From Nitrospira sp. (GTDB taxonomy: Bacteria > Nitrospirota > Nitrospiria > Nitrospirales > Nitrospiraceae): DNA of 64,000 bases. The position numbers and the translations under genes are program-made. Under the pieces are notes generated by a model that worked only from the letters and a program-made list of their open reading frames with translations, searched no databases and had not been told where the DNA came from. The stretch covers positions 1,032,179 through 1,096,178 of the forward strand of contig CP126121.1 in NCBI GenBank assembly GCA_030123625.1. Reading direction: 5' to 3'. This document shows positions 25,571 to 34,575 of this stretch, one piece after another (the first letter of the stretch is position 1; each line of letters opens with the position of its first letter).

Positions 25571-27750
25571 TGCTCGGACCGATACAAGTCAGTTCCTTGA
25601 ACATGATGACGAAGTTCATCGGCCCGCATCTTCCCACGGGAGCGCAGGTTACGGTACATCGCCAGAGCCCACAGCGGGAAGTACTGACAATACCAATGAT
25701 ACCGAAGATAAAACACGCGCGGAAATCCTGTACCGGTATGAGCGATTTCTTCCCAGGATCCATCCTTCATTTGACGACGAAGGAGGAATTGCACTCCCCG
25801 TGCGACACTAAAAGAATCAATCGCTCCCGCCGACATCAAGGCCATCAATGCCCATGCTGTTTGAGAGGGTGTACTCTCCCCTTTACCGCGATGTTCCGGT
25901 TCGTCCCTATAGGAGAGACAGGACTCACCCCACCCACCGTCAGGATTTTGCCTCGATTCCAGCCAAGCAACCGCCCGGCGAATAGAAGATGCCGAAAGAT
26001 CTTCACCGATGGCTCTGAGCCCGGCTAAAACGGACCAGGTCCCGTAGATGTAATTGACACCCCAACGTCCGTACCAACTGCCGTCTTCCTCCTGCTCTTT
26101 CTTAAGAAAAGCCAAGGCCGGTCCTGCCGCCGGATGAGTTTTGTCATATCCTAGTGCGCCGAGCATTTCCAGGCATCGCCCGGCCAGATCGGCAGTACTG
26201 GGGTCCAACAGCGCTTTATGATCGGCGAAGGGGATATAGTTGAAGACGACTCGGTTGTTGTCCTTATCGTAGGCGCCCCAGCCGCCGTCGGATCCCTGCA
26301 TCGCCAAGACCCATCGCATCCCACGACGAATGGACTCGTTCAGCTCGTTTTCCTGACCCGGGATCTTCAATTTGGAGAGCGCCATGATGACGACGGCAGA
26401 ATCGTCAACATCCGGGTACAATTCGTTCTCAAATTGGAAATACCACCCACCCGGTTCCGCGTTCGGCGAGGAGATGATCCAGTCCCCCGCAGTCTTGGTT
26501 TGCCTGGACATGAGATACCGGCCCGCCTTTTGGAGTGCTGGATGATCCTGCGGCACCCCCGCTTCAACCAACGCGTTCATGAGTAACGCGGTATCCCAAA
26601 TAGGAGAAAAACACGGTTGAAGGTGAAGCGTAGTGACGACCTCATCGTCGATCCTCGTGGAATCGTAGACTTCCAACTCCTCGATCTCGCGAAGTGCCTT
26701 GACGACGAGAGGATCATCGGCATCATACCCTAAGCATTGAAGCGCCATAATGGAGTTGGCCATCGCCGGATAGATGGCACCGAGTCCCCCGGATCCTTTG
26801 AGATGGTCCACCATCCAGCAGGCTGCTTTCTGCAGCGCCTTTTCCCGCAATATCCGCATGGGCATCCGGTCATACAGTTTCAACATTGCATCGAGTGCCA
26901 CGAAAAAGTTATGCGGGGTGAACCACGCCTGATCCTTATTGAATGGAGGATATTTCCAATAACGAACTTCCGCGCGCGGGATCGGGTACAACTCATCGAT
27001 GCCTTGTTCATGTGGAATCCTGCAGACCGGGCGGTGCGCGAATACGATGAGCAAGGGAATGAGCACAGCCCGGGACCAATACGAGATCGCATAGATACTG
27101 AAGTAAAACTTCTTCGGCAACAACATCAGTTCGACGGGCATATGGGGTACACCTTCCCAATCGTACTGATCGAACAAGGCCAGCGTGATTTTCGTAAAGA
27201 CGTTCGCTTGCAGGACACCGCCCATCGCCAAGATCCGTTCTTTGGCCAGAACCATAAACGGTTCGTCCGCCGACACACCGCTTAATTTGAGCGCAAAATA
27301 TGCCTTGACCGATGCACTGATTTCCGCCGGGCCACCGTAATAAATCGGCCATCCACCGTCCGGCAATTGCGTCGCTTTGAGGTAGCGGACCGCCTTCACC
27401 TCCCGATCAAGATCGACCCGATCGAGAAATCGACGCAGCATCAAGTATTCGGATGTCAGCGTGGTGTCTGCTTCCAGCTCGGCGACCCAGTACCCTTCGG
27501 CATGTTGACGGTTGAAAAACCATGATTGACTCCGCCTGATCGCGTCATCCACAGCATCAGGCTGGCTGACGGCATGACCGATGGGCCGGCGAGCAGCGGA
27601 AGAATCCAATGAGGGCAAGACAACCGGTTTGTCCGACACCAACCGAAGCGAAGCAACAGGGGTAAACTCCGTAGCCGGATCGATTCGCCCCTGAACGGTC
27701 GCGAGCAGACTGTCAGAGAGGCGGTTGAATAACGCCTTTATGATATTCAT
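25567..27750 (-). CDS. shc: Squalene-hopene cyclase
   Basis: 727 residues, longer than the ~630 of well-studied enzymes because of an ~65-residue N-terminal extension. The catalytic DVDD lies at residues 447-450. Several QW repeats are visible (QLPDGGW, QGSDGGW, QEEDGSW, QNPDGGW, QMKDGSW). Converts squalene to hopene/hopanol at the membrane surface; hydrophobic insertion segment near 212-240 (SYWSRAVLIPLLIVF). It is the first gene of the unit shc-hpnG-mlaE-mlaF-mlaD-mlaC-barrel. Confidence 0.96.
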   Translation of the reverse strand: MNIIKALFNRLSDSLLATVQGRIDPATEFTPVASLRLVSDKPVVLPSLDSSAARRPIGHAVSQPDAVDDAIRRSQSWFFNRQHAEGYWVAELEADTTLTSEYLMLRRFLDRVDLDREVKAVRYLKATQLPDGGWPIYYGGPAEISASVKAYFALKLSGVSADEPFMVLAKERILAMGGVLQANVFTKITLALFDQYDWEGVPHMPVELMLLPKKFYFSIYAISYWSRAVLIPLLIVFAHRPVCRIPHEQGIDELYPIPRAEVRYWKYPPFNKDQAWFTPHNFFVALDAMLKLYDRMPMRILREKALQKAACWMVDHLKGSGGLGAIYPAMANSIMALQCLGYDADDPLVVKALREIEELEVYDSTRIDDEVVTTLHLQPCFSPIWDTALLMNALVEAGVPQDHPALQKAGRYLMSRQTKTAGDWIISSPNAEPGGWYFQFENELYPDVDDSAVVIMALSKLKIPGQENELNESIRRGMRWVLAMQGSDGGWGAYDKDNNRVVFNYIPFADHKALLDPSTADLAGRCLEMLGALGYDKTHPAAGPALAFLKKEQEEDGSWYGRWGVNYIYGTWSVLAGLRAIGEDLSASSIRRAVAWLESRQNPDGGWGESCLSYRDEPEHRGKGESTPSQTAWALMALMSAGAIDSFSVARGVQFLLRRQMKDGSWEEIAHTGTGFPRVFYLRYHWYCQYFPLWALAMYRNLRSRGKMRADELRHHVQGTDLYRSEH

Positions 27751-28218
27751 GAATCTTTATGGCTTGAACGACGAGACTGAGAGGGGTGAAAGACCGGCAT
27801 CTTGCAATGGTCTCCCTTCGTAAACCTTTCCAACACTCCTTGAATATATGGCAGGCTTATAACAGACGATTGAAAACGAGTCAAGCGAAGGAACCGGGAA
27901 GTGCCTGAAGTATATATACATTTTATCGGTGTAGGCGATTGAGAACGCCGCCTTTGGAACCGGCCGACATAGCATTCCCTCCGCTGTCAATTACATGCGC
28001 AATTGGGTCAGAGTCGCCCACCATCTGCGTCTGCACTTTCCGGGTGTTTCAAAATGATCATGAGCATCAAAGGTCGTCCGCGCTCCATTGGAATATCCGT
28101 TGATGTGGAAACGATACAGCTGGAATCGGGATAACGGAAGCTGGAGGACCGCTCATCAGCGCTATGGCATGAGAGACAAATCGAGTCGTGGAATCGTTGC
28201 CTGTGTTGATCGGACGAG
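27751..28218. other. Intergenic region upstream of shc
   Basis: 468 bases, AT-rich around 27840-27940 with a TATATATACATTTTAT block near 27911 that could be promoter-like. No gene or RNA recognised on either strand. Confidence 0.4.
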
Positions 28219-28488
28219 TTACCGCATCAAGAGGACAACGAGAGCGATGAGGCTCCAGAGCGTGACCGACAGGCGCAGTCCATTGACAATACCTTGGGCA
28301 GGCCCCAACGGATCATCGTCCAGCTTCTCCTGACGCTCGTCCCGCGCCACCAACAACCGCCTCTTCTCGGCTGTGCCGGTGGGCATGAGCAGTGCTTCCA
28401 AGGTCACTTGCGCAAGAGCGAGATTGGGGACTGATTGCGGATGTGATTGCCTATTGGGGATTTGAGAAAGCGCCATGATCGCCCCCAT
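28219..28488 (-). CDS. Small hypothetical protein with one C-terminal membrane helix
   Basis: Up to 89 residues. The C-terminal 20 (SVTLWSLIALVVLLMR) form one membrane helix after a charged segment KRRLLVARDERQEKLDDDP. Two possible ATG starts (28488, 28476); neither has a strong ribosome site. Possibly a small membrane protein; no homologue recognised. Confidence 0.4.
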   Translation of the reverse strand: MGAIMALSQIPNRQSHPQSVPNLALAQVTLEALLMPTGTAEKRRLLVARDERQEKLDDDPLGPAQGIVNGLRLSVTLWSLIALVVLLMR

Positions 28489-28919
28489 TGTGAATGGTTG
28501 TGAAGCGGTCTTTACTCTTTTGCTGGAGCAACAACAATACCGTGGCTCATTCGCTTCTCATAGCAAAACAACTTTCTGGACCGCGTATTCCCCGATTGGA
28601 AACACATGAGACAGAGACACAAGTCATTGATGCATATCGCATCCTTTTTTCAGGAACATCCGACTCCGGTAAAACGGCAGTTCGCTGCTCTATTCATCAG
28701 CGGCTCTCTCCGAACCGATGGAACATTTTTCGGCATGGGATCGAACCATTTTGCACAGTATTGGGACCTGCTCTGCGAATCGGCACGTGGAGGCAAAAAA
28801 GAGGCTATTCCGGTATGCGAAAACTAGGTCCGGCATGACCGGTGGCCTGTTACTGCTGACGGCAAACTGTTCCGAACCGGTCTCACCAAAAGCAGAAGGA
28901 TGTGGACGGCCTATTACTC
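28489..28919. other. Intergenic region before smc's 3' end
   Basis: 431 bases downstream of smc (which is read away from it). Short open frames on the plus strand have no ribosome sites or recognisable products. I see no repeat or RNA gene here. Confidence 0.35.
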
Positions 28920-31900
28920 TTAGGCCGGCTGCAGATCACCGAGCCTGACAGACACGAGTTTGGATACCCCAGGCTCTTCCATAGTGACGCCAAAGAGGGA
29001 ATCGGCGATGCTCATCGTTCGCTTATTGTGCGTGATGACGAGGAACTGCGCATTCTGCGCCAGCTCCTTCAAGACCCCCGTGAATCGGCCGATGTTTTCC
29101 TCATCCAGCGGGGCGTCGATTTCGTCCAACAGACAGAACGGCGTCGGCCTGATCAGAAAACTCGCAAACAGCAGTGCCATCGCTGTGAGTGTCTTTTCTC
29201 CGCCCGACAGCATGGTGATGCTTTTCAGCCGTTTACCGGGTGGTTGAGCCACAATTTCAATGCCCGGTTCCTGACTGCCGCCAGGTTCGCCGTTTTCCGG
29301 AGGCGGTTCATCGATCAACTGCAGCTCGGCCCGCCCGCCCGGGAAGAATTGGCCGAAGACCTCGGTGAACTTCTGCTGCAATTCTTCATACGTGGCCGCA
29401 AACATTTCCTTCGTCGTTCGGTGAATCCGCTGAATGATTTCCTTGAGCGATGCGATCGAGTTCGATAAATCCTGCTCTTGGGCAGACAAGAATGTGTGGC
29501 GCTCCTCCAGCTCTTGATGTTCGCTGATGGCAGCTAAGTTGATCGGCCCCATACGGTCCAGCCGGTCACGAAGCTTCTGCAACTGTTCTTTCAACTCGGC
29601 ATCCGAGCGGTGCTCGCTCTCCTGTACGGCTGCCGCGTCAGCCTCGCTCATCGGTTCACTCGACTTCGCGGAATCATCGCCCAACGTGAGTGGATCGAGC
29701 TGATAGGTCCCAGACAACGTTCCTTCGACTGTCGCCAATTGTGTGCGGATTTCCGCACGACGAACCTCAACCTTCATCCGTGCATCCCGAATGACCGACA
29801 TTCCCCGTCGCAACTCCTCCAGACCGGATTCAAGCGTTTGGCTCGCCGACATCTGCTGCGCCTGTCGCTCTTGGACGACGACCAATTCTCCCTTCACCCG
29901 CCCCGCCGTTATGCCAAGTTCTTGGCAGAGGGCCTCCTGACGGGCTTGTTCTGCCTGGCTCTGCTCAATGAGCCCCTTCAGATTGTTCAGGTGCTCACCC
30001 AACGCACAACGCCGATCTTCAGTCTCCTGAATCTGTTGAGTCACTCGCGCGCGATTCAATTGCTCATGTTCCCGTTTGGCTCGCAACCCTTCCGCCGTCA
30101 ACTTCGCCTCCGTCACCCGTTCCTGCTGCGTTCTCATATTTTGGTCGAGCAGCCCCAGTCGTTCCCGCACTCTTCCCAACATCGTTTCCTGTCCGCTTTT
30201 CTCAGCAAGCCACTGACCCAATTGGGCCTGGACCGACTGCGATTCTTGTTCCAGCCGCTGGCCCTCGCTGATACCTTCCTGAATTTCCTTCTCCATTCCG
30301 GTGAGTCGATGATCGAGATCGCTCAGCACATGCTGAAGTTTTTCTTCATCCTTGCGCAGCGACAAATTCTGCATTTCGGCGTCACGAAGCGCATCTCCAA
30401 GTTGACGATCCCGCTGGGTGAGCGACTGGATCTGGGCAAATACCATGTCCCGCTGTTGCTTGCTCTGATCGAGCTCTGTGACGAGGGAGCGGCGTTTGGC
30501 TTCAAGATCGATCACCTCTCGTCGGCGTTCGAGCAAACCCGGCGTTCCTTGAACCTGACCACCCGTCACGATGCCGGATGCATCCACGACTTCACCATCC
30601 AGCGTCACCAAGGTCGGACCGCTCGGAGCACTCCACGCATGTTGCTCCCACAACTGCATTGCCTGATCTAGTGATCGGACGATGACGACGCGATCGAACA
30701 GCGAATCACGAGCCGCCGTTCTGGCGACGTCGGTTTGGATCAGATCCACGGCGAGCCCGACAACGCCCGGCTGCGTGGCGATCGGCGGCCACCAATCATG
30801 AGCTCGTCCGCCTTCCCATCGCGGACGCTGTGGAATAAAACTGCCTCGCCCCAGCGCCTCATCTTGAAGAAAACGGATCAACCGCCGCCCGACGGACGGT
30901 TCATCCACAAACCATCCTCGAACGCGCTCTCCCAAGACCGCCTCAACCGCCCGTTCCATTCCCGACGGAATGACCAGCCATTCGGCCACTGCATCCCGCA
31001 CTCCGTCACACGACTTCAACGCGGGGCCTTGCTCAATGCCCTGCCGACCGTAGCCCATCTCCTCACGAACCACACCCTGCAACGCCTCAAGACGCGAATC
31101 CACTCCAGCCAGTTCTTCCGAACGTCTTAAAATGACCTGATCCGACGACTGGAGAAGGCCGGCAGCTTGAGCCGACTCCTCTCGTACGGTTCGTTGTTCC
31201 GTCCGTAGTTGCGAGACAAGTCGATCGGCCTCTCCATATTCCTTGCGCAAAACCTCATGGCGATCGATCGCCGCTTCCCGTTGGCTCCGCAGTTCGTCTC
31301 GCTCCGACAACAAGCGAGTTCCGCGGCCTGCAAGATCTTCCATTCGTCTGGCCAATTGCGAGATGCCCTGTTCGGTATTCGCGACAAGGACAGCCAGTTG
31401 CATGACGTCTTTTCTCCCTCGCTCCTCCTCCGCGACAGCCGCAGCCCGTTGGTGGAGCAAGCGCGTCATCTCCTCATCGAGTTCCCGGAGAGCCCGATCC
31501 CGAATCGCCGTCTCTTCTTCGACCGACGTCAATGACGACTCGATGGCTTGCAGTGCGAGGGCCAAATTCTCCTGTGACCGGATCAGCTCTTCCAGCTCAG
31601 CCGATTCCTGTACCTGTTGTTGATTGAACAACAGTCCTCGGTTTCGTTCGACCTCCGCCACCGTCAACGCATGGGCTTGCTGTTGTTCAACACCTGCCAG
31701 TTCCTCTCGAATCTTCCCGATGGAATCGGCTGTCGCAATCGCATCAAGGCGCGCCTGTTCGAGTTCCGTGGTGAGCCGAGCCTGCTCCGTCGCCTTCTCG
31801 GATTCTTGTTGATCCAGGTTCAGCGCTTCGGTCTCCGCCTCCTGCAACACCTGTCGCAATACTCTGAGCTCCCGCGTCAGCAATGTGACCTCGATTCCGC

Positions 31901-32600
31901 GCGCCTCACTCTGCAACGTTTGAAAGGTGCGCGCCTGACGAGCTTGGCGCTCCAAAGAATTGAGCTGCTTCTTGACCTCAGCCACAATGTCTCGGACACG
32001 CAGGAGATTCTGCTGCGTCGCTTCCAACTTCCGCAACGCCTCGGCCTTTTGCTTCTTATAACGGACAATGCCCGCGGTCTCTTCGATGAGCTCGCGCCGG
32101 TCCTGCGGCGATGCATTCAAAATCTGATCGATCTGGCCCTGCGCAATGACGGTGTGCCCTTTGCTCCCCGCCCGCGTGTCGAGCAACAAACTACGGATAT
32201 CCTTCAGCCTGCATGGAATCTTGTTGATGAGATACTCGCTCTCGCCGTTGCGGTACAAACGGCGGGTTATCATCATCTCTTGCGCCTCAGTCAGCTCGTT
32301 CGGAAGTCCTGCCCCTCCATCCAGTTTCATCATCGCCGGGTCAAGTCCCCCGATCACCAACGACACTTCCGCCATCCCCAAGGGCTTTCGGAGTTCGGTC
32401 CCGTTAAAAATGACATCCTCCATCTTTTCGCTTCTGAGCGTTTTGGTGCTTTGCTCGCCCAACACCCACAGGATGGCGTCGACGACGTTGCTCTTTCCGC
32501 TCCCATTCGGCCCGACGATCGCGGTGACCCCTTCGGGAAACTCGATCTTGGCTTCAGCGAACGACTTGAAACCCATCATGTTCAACGATTTCAAATGCAT
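28920..32600 (-). CDS. smc: Chromosome segregation ATPase SMC
   Basis: 1226 residues. N-terminal Walker A VGPNGSGKSNVVDAI (about 29), a first long coiled coil (about 165-500), the hinge (about 520-680, with CDGVRDAVAEWLVIPSG and GVVGLAVDLI), a second coiled coil to about 1030, then signature LSGGEKTLTAMALLFA (about 1130) and Walker B CLLDEIDAPLDEENI. Folds and loads chromosomal DNA as a dimer with ScpA/ScpB; those partners are not in this window. Start ATG at 32600. Confidence 0.97.
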   Translation of the reverse strand: MHLKSLNMMGFKSFAEAKIEFPEGVTAIVGPNGSGKSNVVDAILWVLGEQSTKTLRSEKMEDVIFNGTELRKPLGMAEVSLVIGGLDPAMMKLDGGAGLPNELTEAQEMMITRRLYRNGESEYLINKIPCRLKDIRSLLLDTRAGSKGHTVIAQGQIDQILNASPQDRRELIEETAGIVRYKKQKAEALRKLEATQQNLLRVRDIVAEVKKQLNSLERQARQARTFQTLQSEARGIEVTLLTRELRVLRQVLQEAETEALNLDQQESEKATEQARLTTELEQARLDAIATADSIGKIREELAGVEQQQAHALTVAEVERNRGLLFNQQQVQESAELEELIRSQENLALALQAIESSLTSVEEETAIRDRALRELDEEMTRLLHQRAAAVAEEERGRKDVMQLAVLVANTEQGISQLARRMEDLAGRGTRLLSERDELRSQREAAIDRHEVLRKEYGEADRLVSQLRTEQRTVREESAQAAGLLQSSDQVILRRSEELAGVDSRLEALQGVVREEMGYGRQGIEQGPALKSCDGVRDAVAEWLVIPSGMERAVEAVLGERVRGWFVDEPSVGRRLIRFLQDEALGRGSFIPQRPRWEGGRAHDWWPPIATQPGVVGLAVDLIQTDVARTAARDSLFDRVVIVRSLDQAMQLWEQHAWSAPSGPTLVTLDGEVVDASGIVTGGQVQGTPGLLERRREVIDLEAKRRSLVTELDQSKQQRDMVFAQIQSLTQRDRQLGDALRDAEMQNLSLRKDEEKLQHVLSDLDHRLTGMEKEIQEGISEGQRLEQESQSVQAQLGQWLAEKSGQETMLGRVRERLGLLDQNMRTQQERVTEAKLTAEGLRAKREHEQLNRARVTQQIQETEDRRCALGEHLNNLKGLIEQSQAEQARQEALCQELGITAGRVKGELVVVQERQAQQMSASQTLESGLEELRRGMSVIRDARMKVEVRRAEIRTQLATVEGTLSGTYQLDPLTLGDDSAKSSEPMSEADAAAVQESEHRSDAELKEQLQKLRDRLDRMGPINLAAISEHQELEERHTFLSAQEQDLSNSIASLKEIIQRIHRTTKEMFAATYEELQQKFTEVFGQFFPGGRAELQLIDEPPPENGEPGGSQEPGIEIVAQPPGKRLKSITMLSGGEKTLTAMALLFASFLIRPTPFCLLDEIDAPLDEENIGRFTGVLKELAQNAQFLVITHNKRTMSIADSLFGVTMEEPGVSKLVSVRLGDLQPA

Positions 32601-32723
32601 CAGGTCACCATATCAGTACGCACACGCACAGCGTTATCGCGGAAAATTACGAAACGATGGTCCTTGTACCACAGGGGTTTTGAGAAATCAAAAACAACCA
32701 CATTGCGTAGAGGAATATTCTAT

Positions 32724-32761
32724 ATGGCCCTACAACATATAGGGCCATTGTATAGGGCCAT
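32724..32761. repeat. Stem-loop with a duplicated arm between ispH and smc
   Basis: ATGGCCCTA at 32724-32732 pairs perfectly with TAGGGCCAT at 32740-32748, and a second copy of the same arm follows at 32753-32761, so two alternative hairpins can form. No T-run follows on either strand. It may be a slipped duplication or a small regulatory hairpin in the smc leader. Confidence 0.6.
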
Positions 32762-32789
32762 TTGGGGATATAACGGATGATGCCGCTGG

Positions 32790-33752
32790 CTAGCCGGCAA
32801 TGCCGGCCACCGACTTCTTAGTCGATTCTATCTGGACGAGTTCTTTCGGCAGCAGAAATTCGACGTCTTCCTCGATCACCGTGAGTTCTTCGACATCGGA
32901 CGGTTCCGATGCTCTCAGGAATGCAACCACTTCCGTGACCAGGATTTCCGGAGCTGACGCACCAGCCGCAATTCCGACTGCCTTGGCCCCTTGCAGCCAC
33001 GCAGAATCGATGTCGGCAGCCGAATCGATGAGGTACGAGGGAATACCGCACTGTTCTCCCAGTTCGCGCAGACGATTGGAATTGGAGCTGTTCGGCGACC
33101 CGATCACCAGAATAACATCCACGAGACGGGACAATTCCTTGACGGCATTCTGCCGGTTTTGCGTCGCGTAACAGATGTCTTCCTGATGTGGCCCCTTGAT
33201 GTTCGGAAACCGCTGATGCAGGGCACCGACGATGTCCCGACATTCATCCACACTCAGTGTCGTCTGTGTGACATAGGAAAGGTTGACGGTGTTCTCCACT
33301 TTCAATTCTTCCACATCTTTGACCGACGACACCAAGTGAAACTTGTCGGGAATCTGGCCCAAGGTGCCGATCACTTCCGGATGGCCGGCGTGACCGATCA
33401 GGATGAGCTCATACCCCTGGGTATAATCGCGGTTCACTTCATTATGGACCTTGATGACCAGCGGGCAGGTCGCATCAATCACATGGAGACGACGCAGATT
33501 GGCCTCCTCCCAGACCGCTTTGGCGACACCGTGCGCGCTGAAAATCACAACCGACCCTTCCGGGACTTCATTCAACTCTTCTACGAAGACTGCGCCCTTT
33601 TGCCGGAGCGAATTCACGACATGTCGGCTATGGACGATTTCATGACGAACATAAATGGGAGCCCCGTATTTCTTGAGCGACAGATCCACGATATCGATCG
33701 CCCGATCGACACCGGCGCAAAACCCGCGAGGATTGGCAAGATAGATCTTCAT
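32790..33752 (-). CDS. ispH: 4-hydroxy-3-methylbut-2-enyl diphosphate reductase IspH (LytB)
   Basis: 320 residues. The three Fe-S cysteines are in GFCAGVDRA (residue 12), DATCPLV (about 96) and [11 protein letters not shown] (about 193); [10 protein letters not shown] and [14 protein letters not shown] are typical. Makes IPP and DMAPP from HMBPP, last step of the MEP pathway. The C-terminal ~25 residues exceed the core. Same strand as smc, 189 bases upstream. Confidence 0.96.
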   Translation of the reverse strand: MKIYLANPRGFCAGVDRAIDIVDLSLKKYGAPIYVRHEIVHSRHVVNSLRQKGAVFVEELNEVPEGSVVIFSAHGVAKAVWEEANLRRLHVIDATCPLVIKVHNEVNRDYTQGYELILIGHAGHPEVIGTLGQIPDKFHLVSSVKDVEELKVENTVNLSYVTQTTLSVDECRDIVGALHQRFPNIKGPHQEDICYATQNRQNAVKELSRLVDVILVIGSPNSSNSNRLRELGEQCGIPSYLIDSAADIDSAWLQGAKAVGIAAGASAPEILVTEVVAFLRASEPSDVEELTVIEEDVEFLLPKELVQIESTKKSVAGIAG

Positions 33753-33829
33753 GGTTGTCGTAGCTCCTTGGCTCAGTTCCGCCTTGTCGTCTGTTCACAA
33801 CCTGTATCAAACGCTCACGATACGTTAGA

Positions 33830-34185
33830 TCAACAGGCTTCGTCAACCGAATTGGTTGACAGCATAATCATTCCGACAACCCGCGCCGGTTCCCTTCCGT
33901 CTGATCCGTTACTTGTATGTGCGCTCGTCCCGCTTGGCAAGTTTAAGATCACCACTTTCTTTCGTTGATCATCGACGTCGTACAGAATCCGGTAAGAGCC
34001 GATGCGGAGGCGGTATTGAGCCGTGAATTGCAACACCATGAGCTGACCAGCGAGCTTCTTGGTCCATTTGCCGTGACGTTTCGGATTAGTCGGAGGGCGA
34101 CTTTGAGTCAATCAGTTTGATAGCTGGGCCGTGCCTCCCGCACATTGACCGGCTTGGCTTTTCGAAGCAAGCGGCTGGCGCTCAT
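33830..34185 (-). pseudogene. Remnant of a RelE/ParE-type toxin-antitoxin module
   Basis: Read on the minus strand, 33830-34111 encodes NPKRHGKWTKKLAGQ...YRLRIGSYRILYDVDDQRKKV, the C-terminal two thirds of a RelE-type toxin (usual end of the fold), but with no N-terminal helices; the frame begins at a TTG right after a stop. Just upstream an ATG at 34185 with AGGGAG encodes only 25 residues (MSASRLLRKAKPVNVREARP...) that read like the start of an antitoxin and end at 34108. The two overlap. In a shifted frame the joint encodes LKVALRLIRN, which would extend the toxin, so a deletion plus frameshift is likely. Confidence 0.6.
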
Positions 34186-34302
34186 CAATATCTCCCTACT
34201 GCATGGCAGTTGACATAGACATTAACCGGTCCGGTTCTGGACCGACAAGGTGCCATTAGCGTGCGGAACTGCTCAACTATGTAATAGATATAAGACACTC
34301 CT

Positions 34303-34340
34303 GAATCTGATCCGATCCACCGGTGAATCGGATCAGATTC
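34303..34340. promoter_or_regulatory. 38-bp near-perfect palindrome upstream of the SARP/MalT-like regulator
   Basis: Arms of 14 bases at 34303-34316 (GAATCTGATCCGAT) and 34327-34340 are exact inverses. The 10 bases between them contain the palindrome CACCGGTG (34318-34325), so only one base pair out of 19 is mismatched. It sits 236 bases before the start at 34576. The size is large for a single operator; it could be a cruciform, a bidirectional terminator without T-run, or a double operator. Confidence 0.6.
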
Positions 34341-34575
34341 AATATAGATATTAAACCAGCTGTACAATGTGCGACACCTCACTACCGTACTTTAAAAAAT
34401 ACGGCATTAACGTAAGTTCTTCCATTGTTAAGACAGTTCCCTTCACTACCTTTAGAAGGTACAGGTTTTGTATTGGAGAAGCTCTGGGGATAGGTACTGA
34501 TTTAGCTCCGATGATGATTCATGCTTTAACGATAAACAGTACAACACAGCCTAACTTTCACCGATGTAATGACAC

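Noticed and set aside
28088..28333. Plus-strand frame of 81 residues overlapping the small membrane protein
   Set aside because: Composition of a shadow frame, no ribosome site; the minus-strand frame with a membrane helix is slightly better.
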